Shown here in pieces: positions 10,736-22,562 of a stretch of 64,000 nucleotides of DNA. The notes beneath the pieces were generated by a model. It had not been told where the DNA came from, did no database searches, and saw only the letters and a program-made list of their open reading frames with translations. Source of the stretch: Albugo candida (lineage: Eukaryota; Oomycota; Peronosporomycetes; Albuginales; Albuginaceae); NCBI GenBank assembly GCA_905220665.1, contig CAJNAR010000014.1:289434-353433 (forward strand), written 5' to 3'. A program made the position numbers and the translations under genes. How positions within the stretch are numbered: the first letter of the stretch is position 1; every line of letters begins with the position of its first letter.

Positions 10736-11249
10736 CAGTTTTTTGACCAAAGTTCAAAGTCTATCAGACACCTGATTGGAAACCTTAGTTTTAATTTTTC
10801 TTGCACCAAACGATAGCTTTTAGAGTGATCAACTTTTCGTGGCATTCAGATTGTGCATATCTTTTTTTAAGGTGCTGATACGCCTGAAGTTTGACCTTTT
10901 TGCATGTCTTCCTAAGATCGGCAGTATTTGGGTTACCCCGTGTGAAATATCGTACGCTGTGCGATTTAATTTTCCGCGGCTGCAATGAATAGAAAACAAG
11001 GCAGGCAAGGTATTCAAACAAAATAGGAATGTAGATGTACGGTTTTTGGCCTAGGATGAGAGGAAATAGGGCATGGGAGGTAAAGAAACAAACGAGGAAT
11101 AGCGATGTACATGTGGCAGTGTCATAAGGAAATCCAAAAAAATGCTCCAACACAGAGACCTGGCAACACATCGATATGCCTGCAGAAAGAAATCGTTGAC
11201 GCATAAATGTCGGTGCGGATTCATCTTCCGTCTGTCCTGTCCCGCTCAT
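10736..11249. other. stretch without recognised gene
   Basis: No supported gene. An open minus-strand frame spans 10791-11285, but its right part overlaps, in another frame, the end of the DDE transposase and its composition shows no family signature. Confidence 0.3.
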
Positions 11250-12330
11250 CCTTCTCCGCCTCAACGCCATCCTTGCCTTTTCCATACATTTCCATGTATC
11301 GCAAGCATATTCGACGCGTTTCCGAATCTCCTACATGCTCAATCCATCGAGGATACCAGGGAGCCTCTTACCAAGCGAAGTGAAATCATAATTACATCGG
11401 TTCCGCTGCCCTTTTGGTGACCCCCCAGCACCTCTCGATGAAGTTGCACTCACAGTGGAATTCGGCGTAATATTCAATAATTTGTCCTGCCTGCTTTACC
11501 TCCATCTCCAGGGTTGACTTCTGCTCAGCAAAATCAGGCTGGTCCATCAAGGCATGCCTCCAGCATCAGTTATTTGCTGGAGTCAATGCCTCAGGATGAC
11601 AATCCAGATTCTAATTTACGTTGGGAGGAGGCCCAATCCCTCATTCCTTCAGCATCTGTCAAATACCAGCGGCAGTGGTGAGATCGCATCAGTGAGATCT
11701 TGAAAGAACAGAGATGAAAGCTTACCATCTCGATGCCCTTCAAGTAATTCTCTCCACTGTAGGTAGACCACATGGATTGCCAGATTTTTTGGTAATCGAT
11801 GAAGCATCATTCAACTGTGTACTGGTATGTTTTCTCCTTCTTGGGCTTGGGAGTCATGCTGCTAGGCACCAGAGCGTTGAGAGCAACCGCGTTATGGTTG
11901 GAGGATTGGTGGAACTAAAAATCAATTTTCAGTTCCAGCTAGTGATGTGAAGCAACAAATCTGAAAAAACCCACCAATACATCCTGGATGAAGATATTTG
12001 AAAATGAAGGTGGCCTTCTCGTTGACCTGCTTCACCATGTCTTCACTTTTCCGCTAGCCATCTCTGTTCTTGTCTGCCTTGATGATCTCTCTGGCTGATG
12101 GTGAAGTTAGCCCATTCTCTCTCACTTGATGATCAGCGACTTTCTGCGCCCATGGCATGGGCGCAGAAAGTCGCTGATCATAATTGACCCTCCTGGTCCT
12201 TTCTTCCTTATCCAACCATCGCCTTTCAGAAATCCTCTCTTTCATCGTTGGTGTAGAAGGTAGACTCATCATGCGTCACATGCACATACTTGTTGTCCAA
12301 CACTATCACCTTGTTCTCCACCAATACATC
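11250..12330 (-). pseudogene. DDE-type transposase pseudogene (HDES / SSNH / HCECNFIE type)
   Basis: Minus-strand remains of a DDE transposase family common in fungi and other protists. Three catalytic-type blocks are readable in the expected order: VHVTHDESTFYTND (about 12290-12250, first D); QSSNHNAVALNALV (about 11900-11860), where the usual preceding FD is lost around a stop; and QPDFAEQKSTLEMEVKQAG followed by EFHCECNFIERCWG (about 11515-11420, final E). An intermediate VKQVNEKATFIFKYLHPG lies near 12010. Frames shift several times and stops interrupt. Sequence 12330-13080 is probably the N-terminal half, but I cannot read domains in it with confidence. A perfect palindrome (12129-12181) disrupts the coding path. 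Confidence 0.65.
12129..12181. repeat. perfect 26-bp inverted repeat with 1-nt loop
   Basis: Left arm 12129-12154 starts ATGATCAGCGACTTTCTGCG; right arm 12156-12181 is its exact reverse complement; one G lies between. It falls inside the DDE transposase pseudogene, in a place where the family has continuous coding sequence. Confidence 0.95.
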
Positions 12331-13291
12331 CATCTCCACTCCAGTCTACTCATCCATCTTCTTTTTGTTCTCAATTCTGTGACCAGCACTCTCAATACTT
12401 CGCCAAATTCTCCCTCTCATGACCGTTCATTTACAGCTGCTTTCCCATTTTCTTTTTTTTAATCCCCAGATCTTCAGGCACTTGGCCACTTTCAAGTGGC
12501 TGATCTTCTGCTCCTTCTCTCCCAGGGCCTCTGGAAAATGCTGTCTTGAAGGACCATCAGGAGCTTTTTTGGGGAACTTTCGTTGCGCCTTCTACCCCTC
12601 AATCATAACAGACACTCGCTCTTGATATTTCAAGGTCTGCCAGGATATCTCTCCTTTCTGAATGTCGTCCTTTCTGGTTTGCTGGAAGGGCTTTGCTGAG
12701 CAAGGACCGATCTGCCCAAAGCCCAATATTCCTGCAGGAACAGTCTCACGTCTATAAAGCGGTACTTCCAGATACTGGAGGATGGTCATAAGTCTTAAAA
12801 CAAGATAAAGTGAAAAATTTCTCCCGGCTGCTTTTCTGGTTCTGTATGCCTTTCAGCCTTTCCTTTCAACCGTTGATGGCCTCTTTCATCCTGTCTTCTT
12901 CTTGTCCCTCTTCTGCCTGCTGATCACTACTCTCATCCTCTAATGCAATGAACAGCTCTTTTCTGTTAGATTCTGATGGCCGCTTACCTGCTAGTAGATG
13001 TCCAGCCTCTGCAGGTTGTTCTCCTTAACATACTTCTCTCTCCTCCACTTGATAGTCCTTGAGTTCTCTGGTAAGGTATGTAAAGAGCTAGAGGGGAAAG
13101 AATGTGTTTGACAAAAGAAGCCAGCTCACTCCTATAGGTAGAAGACCTCTTCTTCTTCCCCTCCTTTTCCTTATACAGCTGAGCCTGTGCAGTACTCTCT
13201 GGAAAGATTGTCCGCTTTTTTTAATTTTCGAATCACAGCCGCAAGGTTGCGCTTGAAAAAAACACTGCCGCGGCCCCAAAAGTTTTAAAAT
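12331..13291 (-). other. probable N-terminal half of the DDE transposase, unreadable
   Basis: The minus strand just upstream of the HDES block reads TGVEMDVLVENKVIVLDNKY, which fits the run-up to that motif. Further right the strand is broken into short frames with mixed charged residues. No helix-turn-helix could be assigned and no other gene was seen. Confidence 0.35.
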
Positions 13292-14236
13292 ATGGCTGAA
13301 ACTGCACAAAAACATACCTTGACAGCCGAGAAACGTTTGCGTATTGTTGGAATGAGGCAGGCTGGTACCAAAATTGGAGAAATTGCCTTCATTTTTAAAC
13401 ACACGTGAGCGACAGGTGCAACGCATCATGGAAGGGTGGAATAGAAAAAACACAGTTATGCCAAAGAAAAGCCTTGGAAGGCCAGGAAACCTCCAGGAAG
13501 GGATGTAAGAACTCTAGTACGCAGCACCAAGAGTGCAAGACGTTCAACTCTGGCCGAAATTACCATCAACATGTCAACTAAAGCTGGTCAGACTGCAGTG
13601 AGAGAGACTTTACATGCCGCTGGTCTCTTTGCTCGTGTGGGGGCTAAAAAAGCCTTTTTAAACAGGCCACACACTACTGAAGCTGGACTTTGCAAAAAGA
13701 TACCAGAATTTCACCTTGGAGTTTTGGAAATCAATCTGCTGGAATGATGAGGCCAGCTTTGAAATTGCCAAGAATTTCGCCGCCTCTAGTCTGGAGATCT
13801 ACCAATGAGAGGTACCAATCAGACTAAATGGTACCTACTTCCAAGTCAGGGCTTTCTTTTGTGATGGTCTGGGTGCCTTTAATCATAGCAAGAAAAGCCA
13901 TATTGTGCGTATGGCACCAAACCGTTGAGCAGCAGCTGACTTTGTCGCACAAGTGTACGATGGTGAGATGGCTGGCTTTTGGGAAGGCCTTTTCTATGAA
14001 AGTGCCATACTCATGGAAGATGGTGCGCCTATCTATAGCGCAAAAGCGCCCGAAAAATGGCGTGTCGTGCGCAGCGTTTGCAAGCTAGAATGGCCCGCAA
14101 ACTAATTTGATCTCAATCCCATTGAGAATGTATGAGCAAAGATGAAAGCAGCCATCCAAAAGCTCCCGAAGGCCAGATATACCGAAAGCTATGGCTCCAG
14201 CTTAAACAAACATGGTCTTCTATTGATCCAGAGTGT
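13292..14236 (+). pseudogene. Tc1/mariner-like transposase pseudogene
   Basis: Cut-and-paste transposase of the Tc1 type. Starts at ATG 13292 with a helix-turn-helix region (TAEKRLRIVGMRQAGTKIGE). A second DNA-binding part reads RSTLAEITINMSTKAGQTAV (about 13540-13600). The catalytic triad is recognisable: WNDEASFEIAKNF (about 13740), LMEDGAPIYSAK (about 14010) and FDLNPIENV (about 14107). A stop follows the ENV block where tryptophan is usual. Several frameshifts (for example near 13400 and 13700) and stops disable the gene. No inverted termini were found, and the right end abuts LINE-A directly. Confidence 0.75.
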
Positions 14237-14327
14237 ACTTCTCAATTTGCCGGATACTAAGTAACCCGCTAATTTAGTAAAAACACTTCGAAAAAACAGC
14301 TTTTTCAACTCTTTCCTTTCGAAAACA

Positions 14328-15074
14328 ATGGTTCATGTCGACATATCGACACAACCCAGGGTGCTAGTGTCCACTCGTAGTGACGTGGCAACCCTCATGG
14401 GTCACCCAGTATTAGGTGATTGCATGATTGTTGATGAGTCGTCACCCCTGTGTGATGACGTGGAAAGTACCCCCACCACCAGTGTGACGGTACAGGGTAA
14501 TACCGGTACTATCGGTGTACGATGTGGTACCGGTGGTACATGCGGTACTGTCGTTGCCTCGTCACAGGGTGACCCAAAGGAAGCTGCACCTGCAAGTGTG
14601 GACGATACTAAAAGTCACACTCTTGCTGACATTATCAAGTCGCAGGAGTCCTTGCGTAAGGACCAGGCTAGAGCTGGGGCGAAATTTCGCGTGGAGCTCC
14701 CAAAGCCGAAAATCTCGGATATCGAGGCTGTACTGCAGCTATATGCTGATGGGGAGCATCCGGATTGGTCTGTTTTGTCTGCGAAACTGGAAGCAGCACG
14801 ACCTTTCCAAATCCGGAAAGCAACCTTCCCCATGGTCTTGGAGACGGGTCAGTCTTTGACACGTACTCCAAATGGGAAAATTTTGACCTCCCTAATGCGA
14901 GACCACGGCAATCCGGTCTTTGAAAGTTTACAGGAGAGCCGATCAATCGCTCAGGTGTCGAAAATTTCTGGGGGAAACATCAGGGTGATGGTCACCACGG
15001 CGGATGCCTGCCAACATCTGAGGTGTCAGCCGGTGACTGTCCTTGGGGAAAAATACTTTTTTTCGGGAGTTTGA
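14328..15074 (+). pseudogene. LINE-A ORF1 protein, N-terminal part
   Basis: 248 codons from ATG 14328. ORF1 of such LINEs is an RNA-binding partner needed to form the retrotransposition particle. Visible: a Thr/Gly/Val-rich N-terminal region, then KSQESLRKDQARAGAKFRVE, and a block around residues 125-160 (SDIEAVLQLYADGEHPDWSV) that is conserved in LINE-B (SDIEAIMKLYADGEHPEWSV). The reading continues in other frames through LDVFGVGVEEDRTNILRSLH (about 15090-15150, conserved in LINE-B) and a Gln/Lys/Asn-rich tract, so the present stop at 15074 is a frameshift product. The domain is not one I can name. Confidence 0.5.
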
Positions 15075-16840
15075 TACTCTTGAAAAAAAGTACTACCTCG
15101 ATGTCTTCGGCGTCGGCGTGGAGGAAGACAGGACCAACATTCTCCGCTCTCTTCACCAACTTGGGTGTCAAGTGGTCTATGACACCTTTCGCGAAACAAT
15201 TCCCACTAAGGCAGTGGTGATGTCGACTTGGCGAGTTTACTTTGGTTGTTTGACGTGTCCCCAACAACGGGGAGAGCTGGTAAAGTGATTGAACAAATCG
15301 CTTACGACAAACAACTTTAATCAGTAAGGTGAAAAAATGCTCCTATTTCAACGGAACGACCACGTTTTGGTCAACGTGGTCCTTATTGCTTGGATTTGGG
15401 TGCTACAGCAGCCACGGGGGCACGGCAACAACAAACCAACAAGCAAAAGAAACAGCAAAACCAGAATTAATCTGCAACTCCGATTCACAGCAAACAAAAA
15501 CAAAAAAAGCAACAAAAACAAACAAGCGAACCAGCGGCACTTGTGGTGACATCACAAGCGGTAGTGAATCCAGTTACCAGTCAAGAATTGGAGACGACGA
15601 CACCTGAAAGGAAGCTCTCCGATCAAATCTCGTTGAAGCTCAACACTCTTCCCACTATCAAACCACCAGGAGCACCAGCTTTGTTGCAACCCTCTCCTCC
15701 CATCCTCAACTGACTAGTTATTCATACTCACAACCGCGGGTGGAGCGGAATGGCGATGTATCCATGAAGTTGGCATGGACGAGTGGAAAACGTAACCGGG
15801 TGGAGCCGTTCGAACAAATGGTCTCCAAAGCACCACCTCTTGCGCTTCCGAAGTTAGCGACCAGTAATTTTTTTTCTGTGCTCGCAACTATGGAGGTGGA
15901 GATCGAAGCAGTAGAAGCGGTTGCCAATCCGGAGAATAGGAATTGAGTTCAGATCATCCCGATGAAAGCACGGATGCCAAAGGAGGTGGCCACTTCGAAA
16001 GAGGCGGCACACTTTTATTGAAAACGGCATACAACACTCGAGAAATCGGAACGACCAACTCGAGTGGTGAGATACGGGAGATAATGGAAATCGATTCCAA
16101 AAATGCCCTTCACTCACTCTAACCGGACAAGTTGGTTCAAGCGGATGCTTGCATCCCTCATGTGCGGAAGCTAATCCAGTTCTGCACAAATCCGGCAAAA
16201 TCATACGAGCGGCACTTGGTCATCCGATCACGATGAATAGTGTGCTACTCGCGTTTATGGAGTCGAATGATGAAGCTTTGGATCAATTGGCGCATCTGCT
16301 CATGATATATCGGGTTTTTGCAGCCTACAAGCTCGGTGAAGATGTTACGTTTGCGACGCGATGGAGTCGCCATGTTGGTGGAAAAGTTCCATCAAAAAGA
16401 TCTGTCTTGTTCGAGAAAGTCATGTCGTGGTGGACGTCAGTGCTGGACATTGTTCTCGGTTTGACTCGAGCAACCAAAGGTCTCGCGATTTGGGAACTCT
16501 TATTTATGTGTACTGCCCCGACATTCTGCACAAACGATTACTGGATCCAATATATCACCGATGGACCAGTGATTTGGATTCCGGGTCATCATTGTCGTTT
16601 ACTTCCAACCAATGTGATCATATCCTTCTTCCGCCCCGACGTGGGCATAAAGTGTTGGTATCAATGGTTTGGAGGTAAATGGCGTGGACTTCTCCATGGT
16701 GACATCGCTGAATATTCAGTAAATCTCAGCTTTTTTCCAGAGGAACATACAACACTTCACCTCTCACAACAAGATGGTGAAGCGAGGTTGATTTCTGGTC
16801 CACTTCAGCTTGAATGCTAAGGGTACTCGATTATTTCAAC
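15075..16840 (+). pseudogene. LINE-A ORF1 continuation, degenerate
   Basis: Parallel to LINE-B 37455-39100. Open pieces include 15043-15288, 15329-15607 (low-complexity Gln/Asn/Lys/Thr-rich) and 16149-16820 (223 codons, with SKRSVLFEKVMSWWTSVLD, matching QPVLFDKVMSWSMSVPE in LINE-B). I recognise no catalytic motif. It likely forms the C-terminal half of ORF1 or a linker, now frameshifted. Confidence 0.4.
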
Positions 16841-19800
16841 GTGAACAATATATCAGCACTCACGGTGAATGTTGATGGAATTCATAAAAATGGTCATCTT
16901 TTTATCGACCACATCCTATCATAACACTCCATTTGTTGTGTTCAAGAAACCAAGTTTCACGACCACAAGCAACTCGACTCATTTCAGTTTTTATTATCCT
17001 CAAAAATGTAGCAAAAAATGTTTGTCAACGACCACAACATTACTTTTCTCCTTCCGACTCAAACCGCAGTGGCGGCATCATGACAATCCTTCGTTCAGAC
17101 TTTCCCGGTTACTCAACAGCTGAAGAACTCACCGATCGAAGCATTCGAAATCGTTATTTGGTTTTGCGTCTTATCATTCACGATGCACCGGTGTATATTC
17201 ACAATGTATATGCACCGGTCAAGGCCGAGGAACGAGTGGGTTCTTATGAGTTATTGCTTTCAAACGCTTTCGAATCGACCGCAACACATATCGTGTTCGG
17301 TGATTTCAACACACCACTCGATCCAGCTATCGATGCTTCGAGTGGAACAATTCGACACGAACCAAGTCGATTAGCGTGTTTGGAATGGCTTTCACAGTTG
17401 GGTGTGGTAGACGCTTGGCGAATCCAATATCCGACTGAAAAAGTATTTGCAGGACCATTACCGCGCAAGAATCGACTTGATTATATTTGCATGTCGGAAG
17501 AGCTATTCAATATGGTATACAAAACCTCTGAGTATTTTCGTCCACGACATGCCGGAGATCATCTGGCACAAAAAGTAACTTTTGCAAATCCAACTCAATC
17601 ACCGGGTCGAGGATATTGGAAATGTTCATTCCGACTATTTGCATATCCTGAAGTTGTCGAACCAATCAAATTGGAAGCGAATTTGGCGCTCGAACGGTTG
17701 CGGATAACTTCGAATCCCGGTAAAATGTGGGAAAGTTGGAAGACGAAAATCAAGAAACAGCTTCAAAGCATTGAAAAAAAGGTTGCAAAAGATAGCCGAC
17801 GTGATGTTGAGTCTAGCCAGCGTGTTTTGGAAGTCGCAGCAGCTCGATATCGCATTCAAGACACCAATGAGTCACGGTATTTTTACGAATCGAGTCTCCA
17901 ACAATTTAGAATCGCAGTCGAAAACAATGCGAAATACAACCAAGATGAAAGTTTCGACCATCACATGAAACATATGGAGAACTCTTCCAAGCATTTTTTC
18001 GCCCTACAGATAGTTCTTGGCGTCGCGTGCCGATCGAAATTGTTACAAAAAAATGTGGTACCGTGACATCGAACCCGAGGGAGATTATTGACGAATTCAG
18101 AGATCATTGGGGTGGTGTCATGGGCTCTCTTTATAGCTCAGAGACCGACTCAAATGTTCCAAGTGAAAGAAAGCAAAAAAAGTTACTCGATTCGATTCAA
18201 GTTTTCCTTCCCTCAGCAGAGCAAGACCGTCTCTCAACTCCCTGAAGTACGACCGAGATGGCAGAAGCGATAAAGCACATGCGGAGTAGTTCATCTCTAG
18301 GTATGGATGGACTAGCAGCTGCATTATATCAGCTTGATCCGGAAACGTTTGGCGAGTGTCTAAAGATCGTGTTCGAATATCAGCTGGGACGAGGAATTTT
18401 ACTCGGATCACAATGTCACTCAGCAATCACACTTTTGTACAAGAAAGGATCACGAGGTGATCCTGGCAACTATCGACCGATCGCCCTGCTTTGCCTCGAT
18501 ATCAAAGTACTTTCAAAAGTGTTGGCGTATCGATTGCAACGTTTTTTGCCAAAAATGATCCATCAAGAACAAAAAGCATTTGTGCGAGGACGGTCAATCC
18601 ATCACCATATTCGACATCTCACCGATATCCAAGACTTGGTCAATCATCGTAGGGAGGAAGCATATGCGACTTTTCTCGACTTTGAGAAAGCTTATGATCG
18701 AGTCAACTGGACGTACATGTTTCGCGTTATGGAAAAAATAGACGTTGGAAAAAGTTTCAACGACTAGGTTCGTCTTTTGTACAATAACACAAAGGCGCAG
18801 TTGATGATTAATGGAAATATAACACCTTCCATTACACCACAACGTGGAGTGAAAAAGGTGATCCTCTCTCAGCATTACTTTTTCTGATGACGATCGAACC
18901 TTTGGGAAATCTACTTTGACAACATGAAGAACATGACATTTGGATAAATGGCACGACTGTCGCAACTGGATTATTTTTTGCGGACGATTCGACATTGCTT
19001 TCAGAGACACCAAATGGTGTTTTGATGCAACTCGAACTCGTCCAAGTCTATTGCGATGGATCGGGTGTGAAACGCAACTTCAGTAAATCTTCCTTGCTCA
19101 CGTTGAATCGGACCATGCCGTGTCCACGTATTCCCAATTTGACCATAATGGGTCCGGAGATTCGTTCGAGGATTTGAGTATTCCCTTCGGCCAGAAACCA
19201 CTCATTCGATGGTTATTTCAACTCTCGACTAGCGTTTTTACGATGGGTTTGGTGTATGGTTTCGACAAGACGAACTGTTCGTGCTCGACTACTGGTTGCG
19301 CAGACGATAATTTTATCACGTTTGTGGCATTACACGATGCACGTGGACTTACCAGCAGTGACTATCCGACAATGGAAATTGATGTTGAATCGATTTTAGA
19401 ATGTGGCATCAGATGGATTGGAGCATTTCAATATCAGATTTGAATGTTTCACAACGCCGTCAGTACTACATGGAACAACCGATGTGGTTTCACTGCGACC
19501 AAAGTTACATTACGAAGCTCCTACTCGTTATCCGAGTACGCAGAACGTTTGGTACAATCTTGGCATGGTGGATGAACCACATCCAACATTTCGAAAAACG
19601 TTTTCTACGCTTTTCGAGATTCGAAGTCTGCAAGACTTTTTTCGTGAAAGTGACACATGGCCAACGAGGGAAGATTTCGTCGCCAACTATTACAACGACG
19701 AAGAGCTGAACACATCGCATATGTCTGAAGAAAAGTTGCTGAGTCGACTTTACAATGAAGTCACTCAGATTCTCCAGCGTATCCACTCGACGATTGGTCT

Positions 19801-20653
19801 CATCACTTGGATTATACCAACCACAAGTGGCAGATCATTTTATGTGGGAGTAAAAAGCAAGGAAAGGACACATTATTTTCCATCTATTCCACGCTCACAA
19901 CTCCCACGAATCGTTTGGAAACCTCCCGAACCAACCAAGAGTCATCCGATGTCGACACATTGGTCATCACGGGAGAGATCGGACGCACTGGATTCAGAAC
20001 GAGTTCGAACTTTTATGGCTACATCACGGCATCTTCGAAAACGTGTATTGCCTATTTACGAAGATCTGCAGTTTCGTCTAGCCTTTCGGATGTTGCCAGT
20101 TCGATCTCGTTTCTGGTTCTTAACAAATATTCAGCCCGACATTATATTGTGCACGCAGCCTTCGTGTGGGGCAGTGGAATCCGATCAACATCTCTTTCTA
20201 GAGTGCGATCACACGGCACAGTTATGGAGGGAGTTACTCCCTAGTTGGGATCAGTTTTTCTCCTCTCGACTACGTCGGACGCATATTACATGTGCAATTG
20301 TCCCAACAGTACGGTCGGATTGGAAAGAATATTTAGAGATTATATCAGAATTATGGCTTGCATTGCAAGCGGTGACACTGCACTTCGTCTGGACAGATCG
20401 GAATCGTCGTTTGTTCGATCATCGATCAGCAACTCCGACAGTTCCAGCACTTTCCGTGATCTACACCACGTTTAGTGCGCACGTTCGGTACTTTCGAAGA
20501 CAGTGTTACGTCCAAGAGGAACGCATTTGGCTTGCAAAGGTGCTGGATCAACTCGCAACGCAAGGATCATTTGGTGGATTTTTCAGAAGCCGAAGATCAT
20601 TACTGCGGGTACGGCACAGACAAGTCAAAATGCAAGTGCAACTCAGATCCTAG
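16841..20653 (+). pseudogene. LINE-A ORF2: endonuclease, reverse transcriptase, zf-RVT
   Basis: ORF2 nicks target DNA and primes reverse transcription there. Endonuclease: NVDGIHKNGH (about 16870), catalytic-type VQETKF region (about 16940), VFGDFNTPLDPAIDA (about 17295-17340) and a C-terminal NRLDYICMSEEL region. Reverse transcriptase: LYKKGSRGDPGNYRPIALL (about 18435-18490), QKAFVRGRSIHHHI (18570-18610), FLDFEKAYDRVNW (18675-18710), GVK-GDPLS (18848, frameshifted) and FFADDS (18976). A C-terminal block LCTQPSCGAVESDQHLFLEC (about 20150-20210) is a zf-RVT-like zinc site. Stops at 18243 (TGA), 18765 (TAG) and in the QHEEH region plus a frameshift at GVK disable it, all shared with LINE-B. Confidence 0.8.
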
Positions 20654-20955
20654 TCCTAGTTGGCTGGTTATGCTCACCGTAGTGTGGCGCACACCAATTT
20701 GAAAACCACGGTACTTTTGGACCATTTTCACAACTTTACATCTTTTTCAACTTTACAGCATTTACAAGCTGGACACAGTCTCGTATTAAGGGGTGCTGAG
20801 GCTACTACGATACGAGATTATCAGCGAGAAGGCATATTATCATCTCCCACAGGTATTTCACGAAAGGTTTTTTATATGTATATATGTTATTTAAGATAGC
20901 CTAGGCAACTAGAGAAGTCAGTTAGTCTAATTCTAGTAATATAGACACCTTCAAC

Positions 20956-21239
20956 TGTGATCCAGAGTGGATAAAGCATCTTGTTAACTCCATGCCAGAG
21001 AGGATCAAAGCAGTAATTGAAGCAAAAGCGGGTTATACTGGCTGGTAGCATGTAATTTGTTTTATAGATTATTATCATCCTAAAATCATCATTCGGAAAA
21101 AAACTCTGAAGGATTGCAGCGTTGTATACTGTAAAATTTTGTACCAGATTTTTTTGGCAGATTACTCATCAGGCTTGTGTACCATGCTTCGGAAGTCAAA
21201 GTGTTTGTTTCATAAAGCGGTTAACATCTGGTTGCGGAT
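20956..21239. other. stretch without recognised gene
   Basis: Follows the LINE-A 3' end. No motif or repeat partner was recognised, apart from short frames. Confidence 0.3.
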
Positions 21240-21508
21240 AATCCATTCCGGGGGGTACTGTACAGCAGCAATTCTCTCTTGTAGATGAGCTGTGTGGCTT
21301 CCAGCCATTCTTTTTCCTCTTCACCTTCCCCCCTTCCTTCCTCTTCCTCCTCTCAACTCCAGTCTGACTTGATGCTCTGACAGTCGAGATCCTCTGCTGC
21401 CTCCACCTCTTTCTGCTGTTGCTTCTGCGCCTGAAGTTACCTCTTCTTGTTGTTGGCTTGGTTCAACTTGGCTAATAGGGCCAGTCTTCTTTTTTTCGGT
21501 GGAGCCAT
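21240..21508 (-). pseudogene. possible N-terminal scrap of a DDE transposase
   Basis: Minus strand from ATG 21508 reads MAPPKKRRLALLAKLNQANN, later an acidic run and WLEATQLIYKREL. A basic start followed by an acidic stretch and this kind of helix resembles, from memory, the N-terminus of the DDE transposases represented at 11.3-12.3 kb. Frames break between the pieces. The rest of a transposase is not found nearby. Confidence 0.3.
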
Positions 21509-21825
21509 TATTAATAGGAAACATATTGAGATCGTTTTTTTTTTAAATTTGTTTTCTAATGCGAAACAGTGTAATTAAATCCTTGTACGAGTTTGTGATA
21601 AATGATTGCTGATTGTCAAGTGATTGATGCAAAGTTGATACGGAATGATCTTATTGGCTGAGGGCATTATTATAGCCGCTCCCTTTGAATCTCAAAAAAT
21701 GTTAAATTTAATTAAATATATTCGAAAAAAAAAGTCTGGTTAATTAAAAAATCTCTCTGGATCTGTTAGGGAGCTTTCTGCCCGAAGTTGAAACAAAAAA
21801 TTAAATTGTTGGTTCTTGGGGAGTT

Positions 21826-22562
21826 GCACCATATCGATATCCCGACAACTTTTTTCTTAAATTGCAGCTAGTTTTCAGTTACATTGCGTCATGTCTACTT
21901 AAATTATTACTCTCACAGCTCTTTTGATAAATAAAGAAGTTTATTTTTCTAACTAAAAGAAGTCATTTACGTCTCAGGCTAATTCTAGAAATATGGATAC
22001 ATAAATAGACGATTCATTGCCAGTTTTTTGTAGTTAAGCGAGAATGCGTCGTAAAGGCACAGCAATTATCATGTACCAATGCCAAAAATAAAATGTGTTA
22101 GGAAAACTATCAACTTACTAGAGCTTGACCTGGACCTGAGCTAGCCAAAGTTGCGTTCCTCACAGGTGGCGCGGTATTGCCAATTTGCATCTACCTGAAG
22201 TTATTTTGCATCTGAGTAGCTTGCCAATGATTACTTTTTCACATGCAAAGGTATCATCACTTTTCCATTTGCCACTATAGAAAGTAAGAGTAGAATGTGT
22301 CGAGTGGAAAATGTCATATGCAATAGCCGATCACACTTGATACTTTCTGTGTATTAGCCAATCACTTCTCGATCGAAGTTGTTGGAGCAACAAATTAGGG
22401 TGTGTATGGATGTCATTAGTTCGAAATGTAAAATCATATATGCAGTTTTCAAAAAAGAAAAAGTTGTGAGAGTAATAATCAAACTAGGCATACTGTAATT
22501 TAAAAAAAAGGGGTATCAATACCCAGATTTGATTTGAAAAAAAAATTGTCGGGATCTCAATA
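21826..22562. repeat. MITE (about 0.74 kb) with inverted ends
   Basis: Inverted ends: ATCCCGACAACTTTTTTC near 21840 and its counterpart near 22545 (AAAAAAAATTGTCGGGAT), and further in TTAAATTATTACTCTCACAG near 21900 against AAGTTGTGAGAGTAATAATC near 22470. There is no coding potential inside. The MITE at 9478-10735 belongs to the same family. Confidence 0.6.

Larger units (their letters stand above)
14237..20955 (+). mobile_element. LINE-A, non-LTR retrotransposon, nearly full length but dead
   Basis: Starts with ACTTCTCAATTTGCCGG, also the start of LINE-B at 36707, so this is taken as the shared 5' end. It contains ORF1-like sequence, then an ORF2 with endonuclease, reverse transcriptase and zf-RVT domains, then a 3' untranslated part ending near TAGTAATATAGACACCTTCA. 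LINE-B and LINE-C end in the same words. Compared with LINE-B, about 340 bp are missing around 19385. The central reverse-transcriptase part is almost identical to LINE-B; flanking parts are clearly more diverged. Confidence 0.8.

Noticed and set aside
10791..11285. 164-codon minus-strand open frame
   Set aside because: Its right part overlaps the DDE transposase end in another frame and the rest shows no domain or repeat; likely a shadow frame.
16933..18066. 377-codon frame taken as an intact endonuclease gene
   Set aside because: It begins at a non-ATG codon, the conserved N-terminal endonuclease sequence lies in other frames upstream, and the frame stops before the reverse transcriptase; it is part of a broken ORF2.
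20245..20475. Small plus-strand frames in the LINE-A 3' part (also 19807-20244 and 20475-20702)
   Set aside because: They are alternative-frame shadows of the 19403-20653 ORF2 segment containing the zf-RVT domain.
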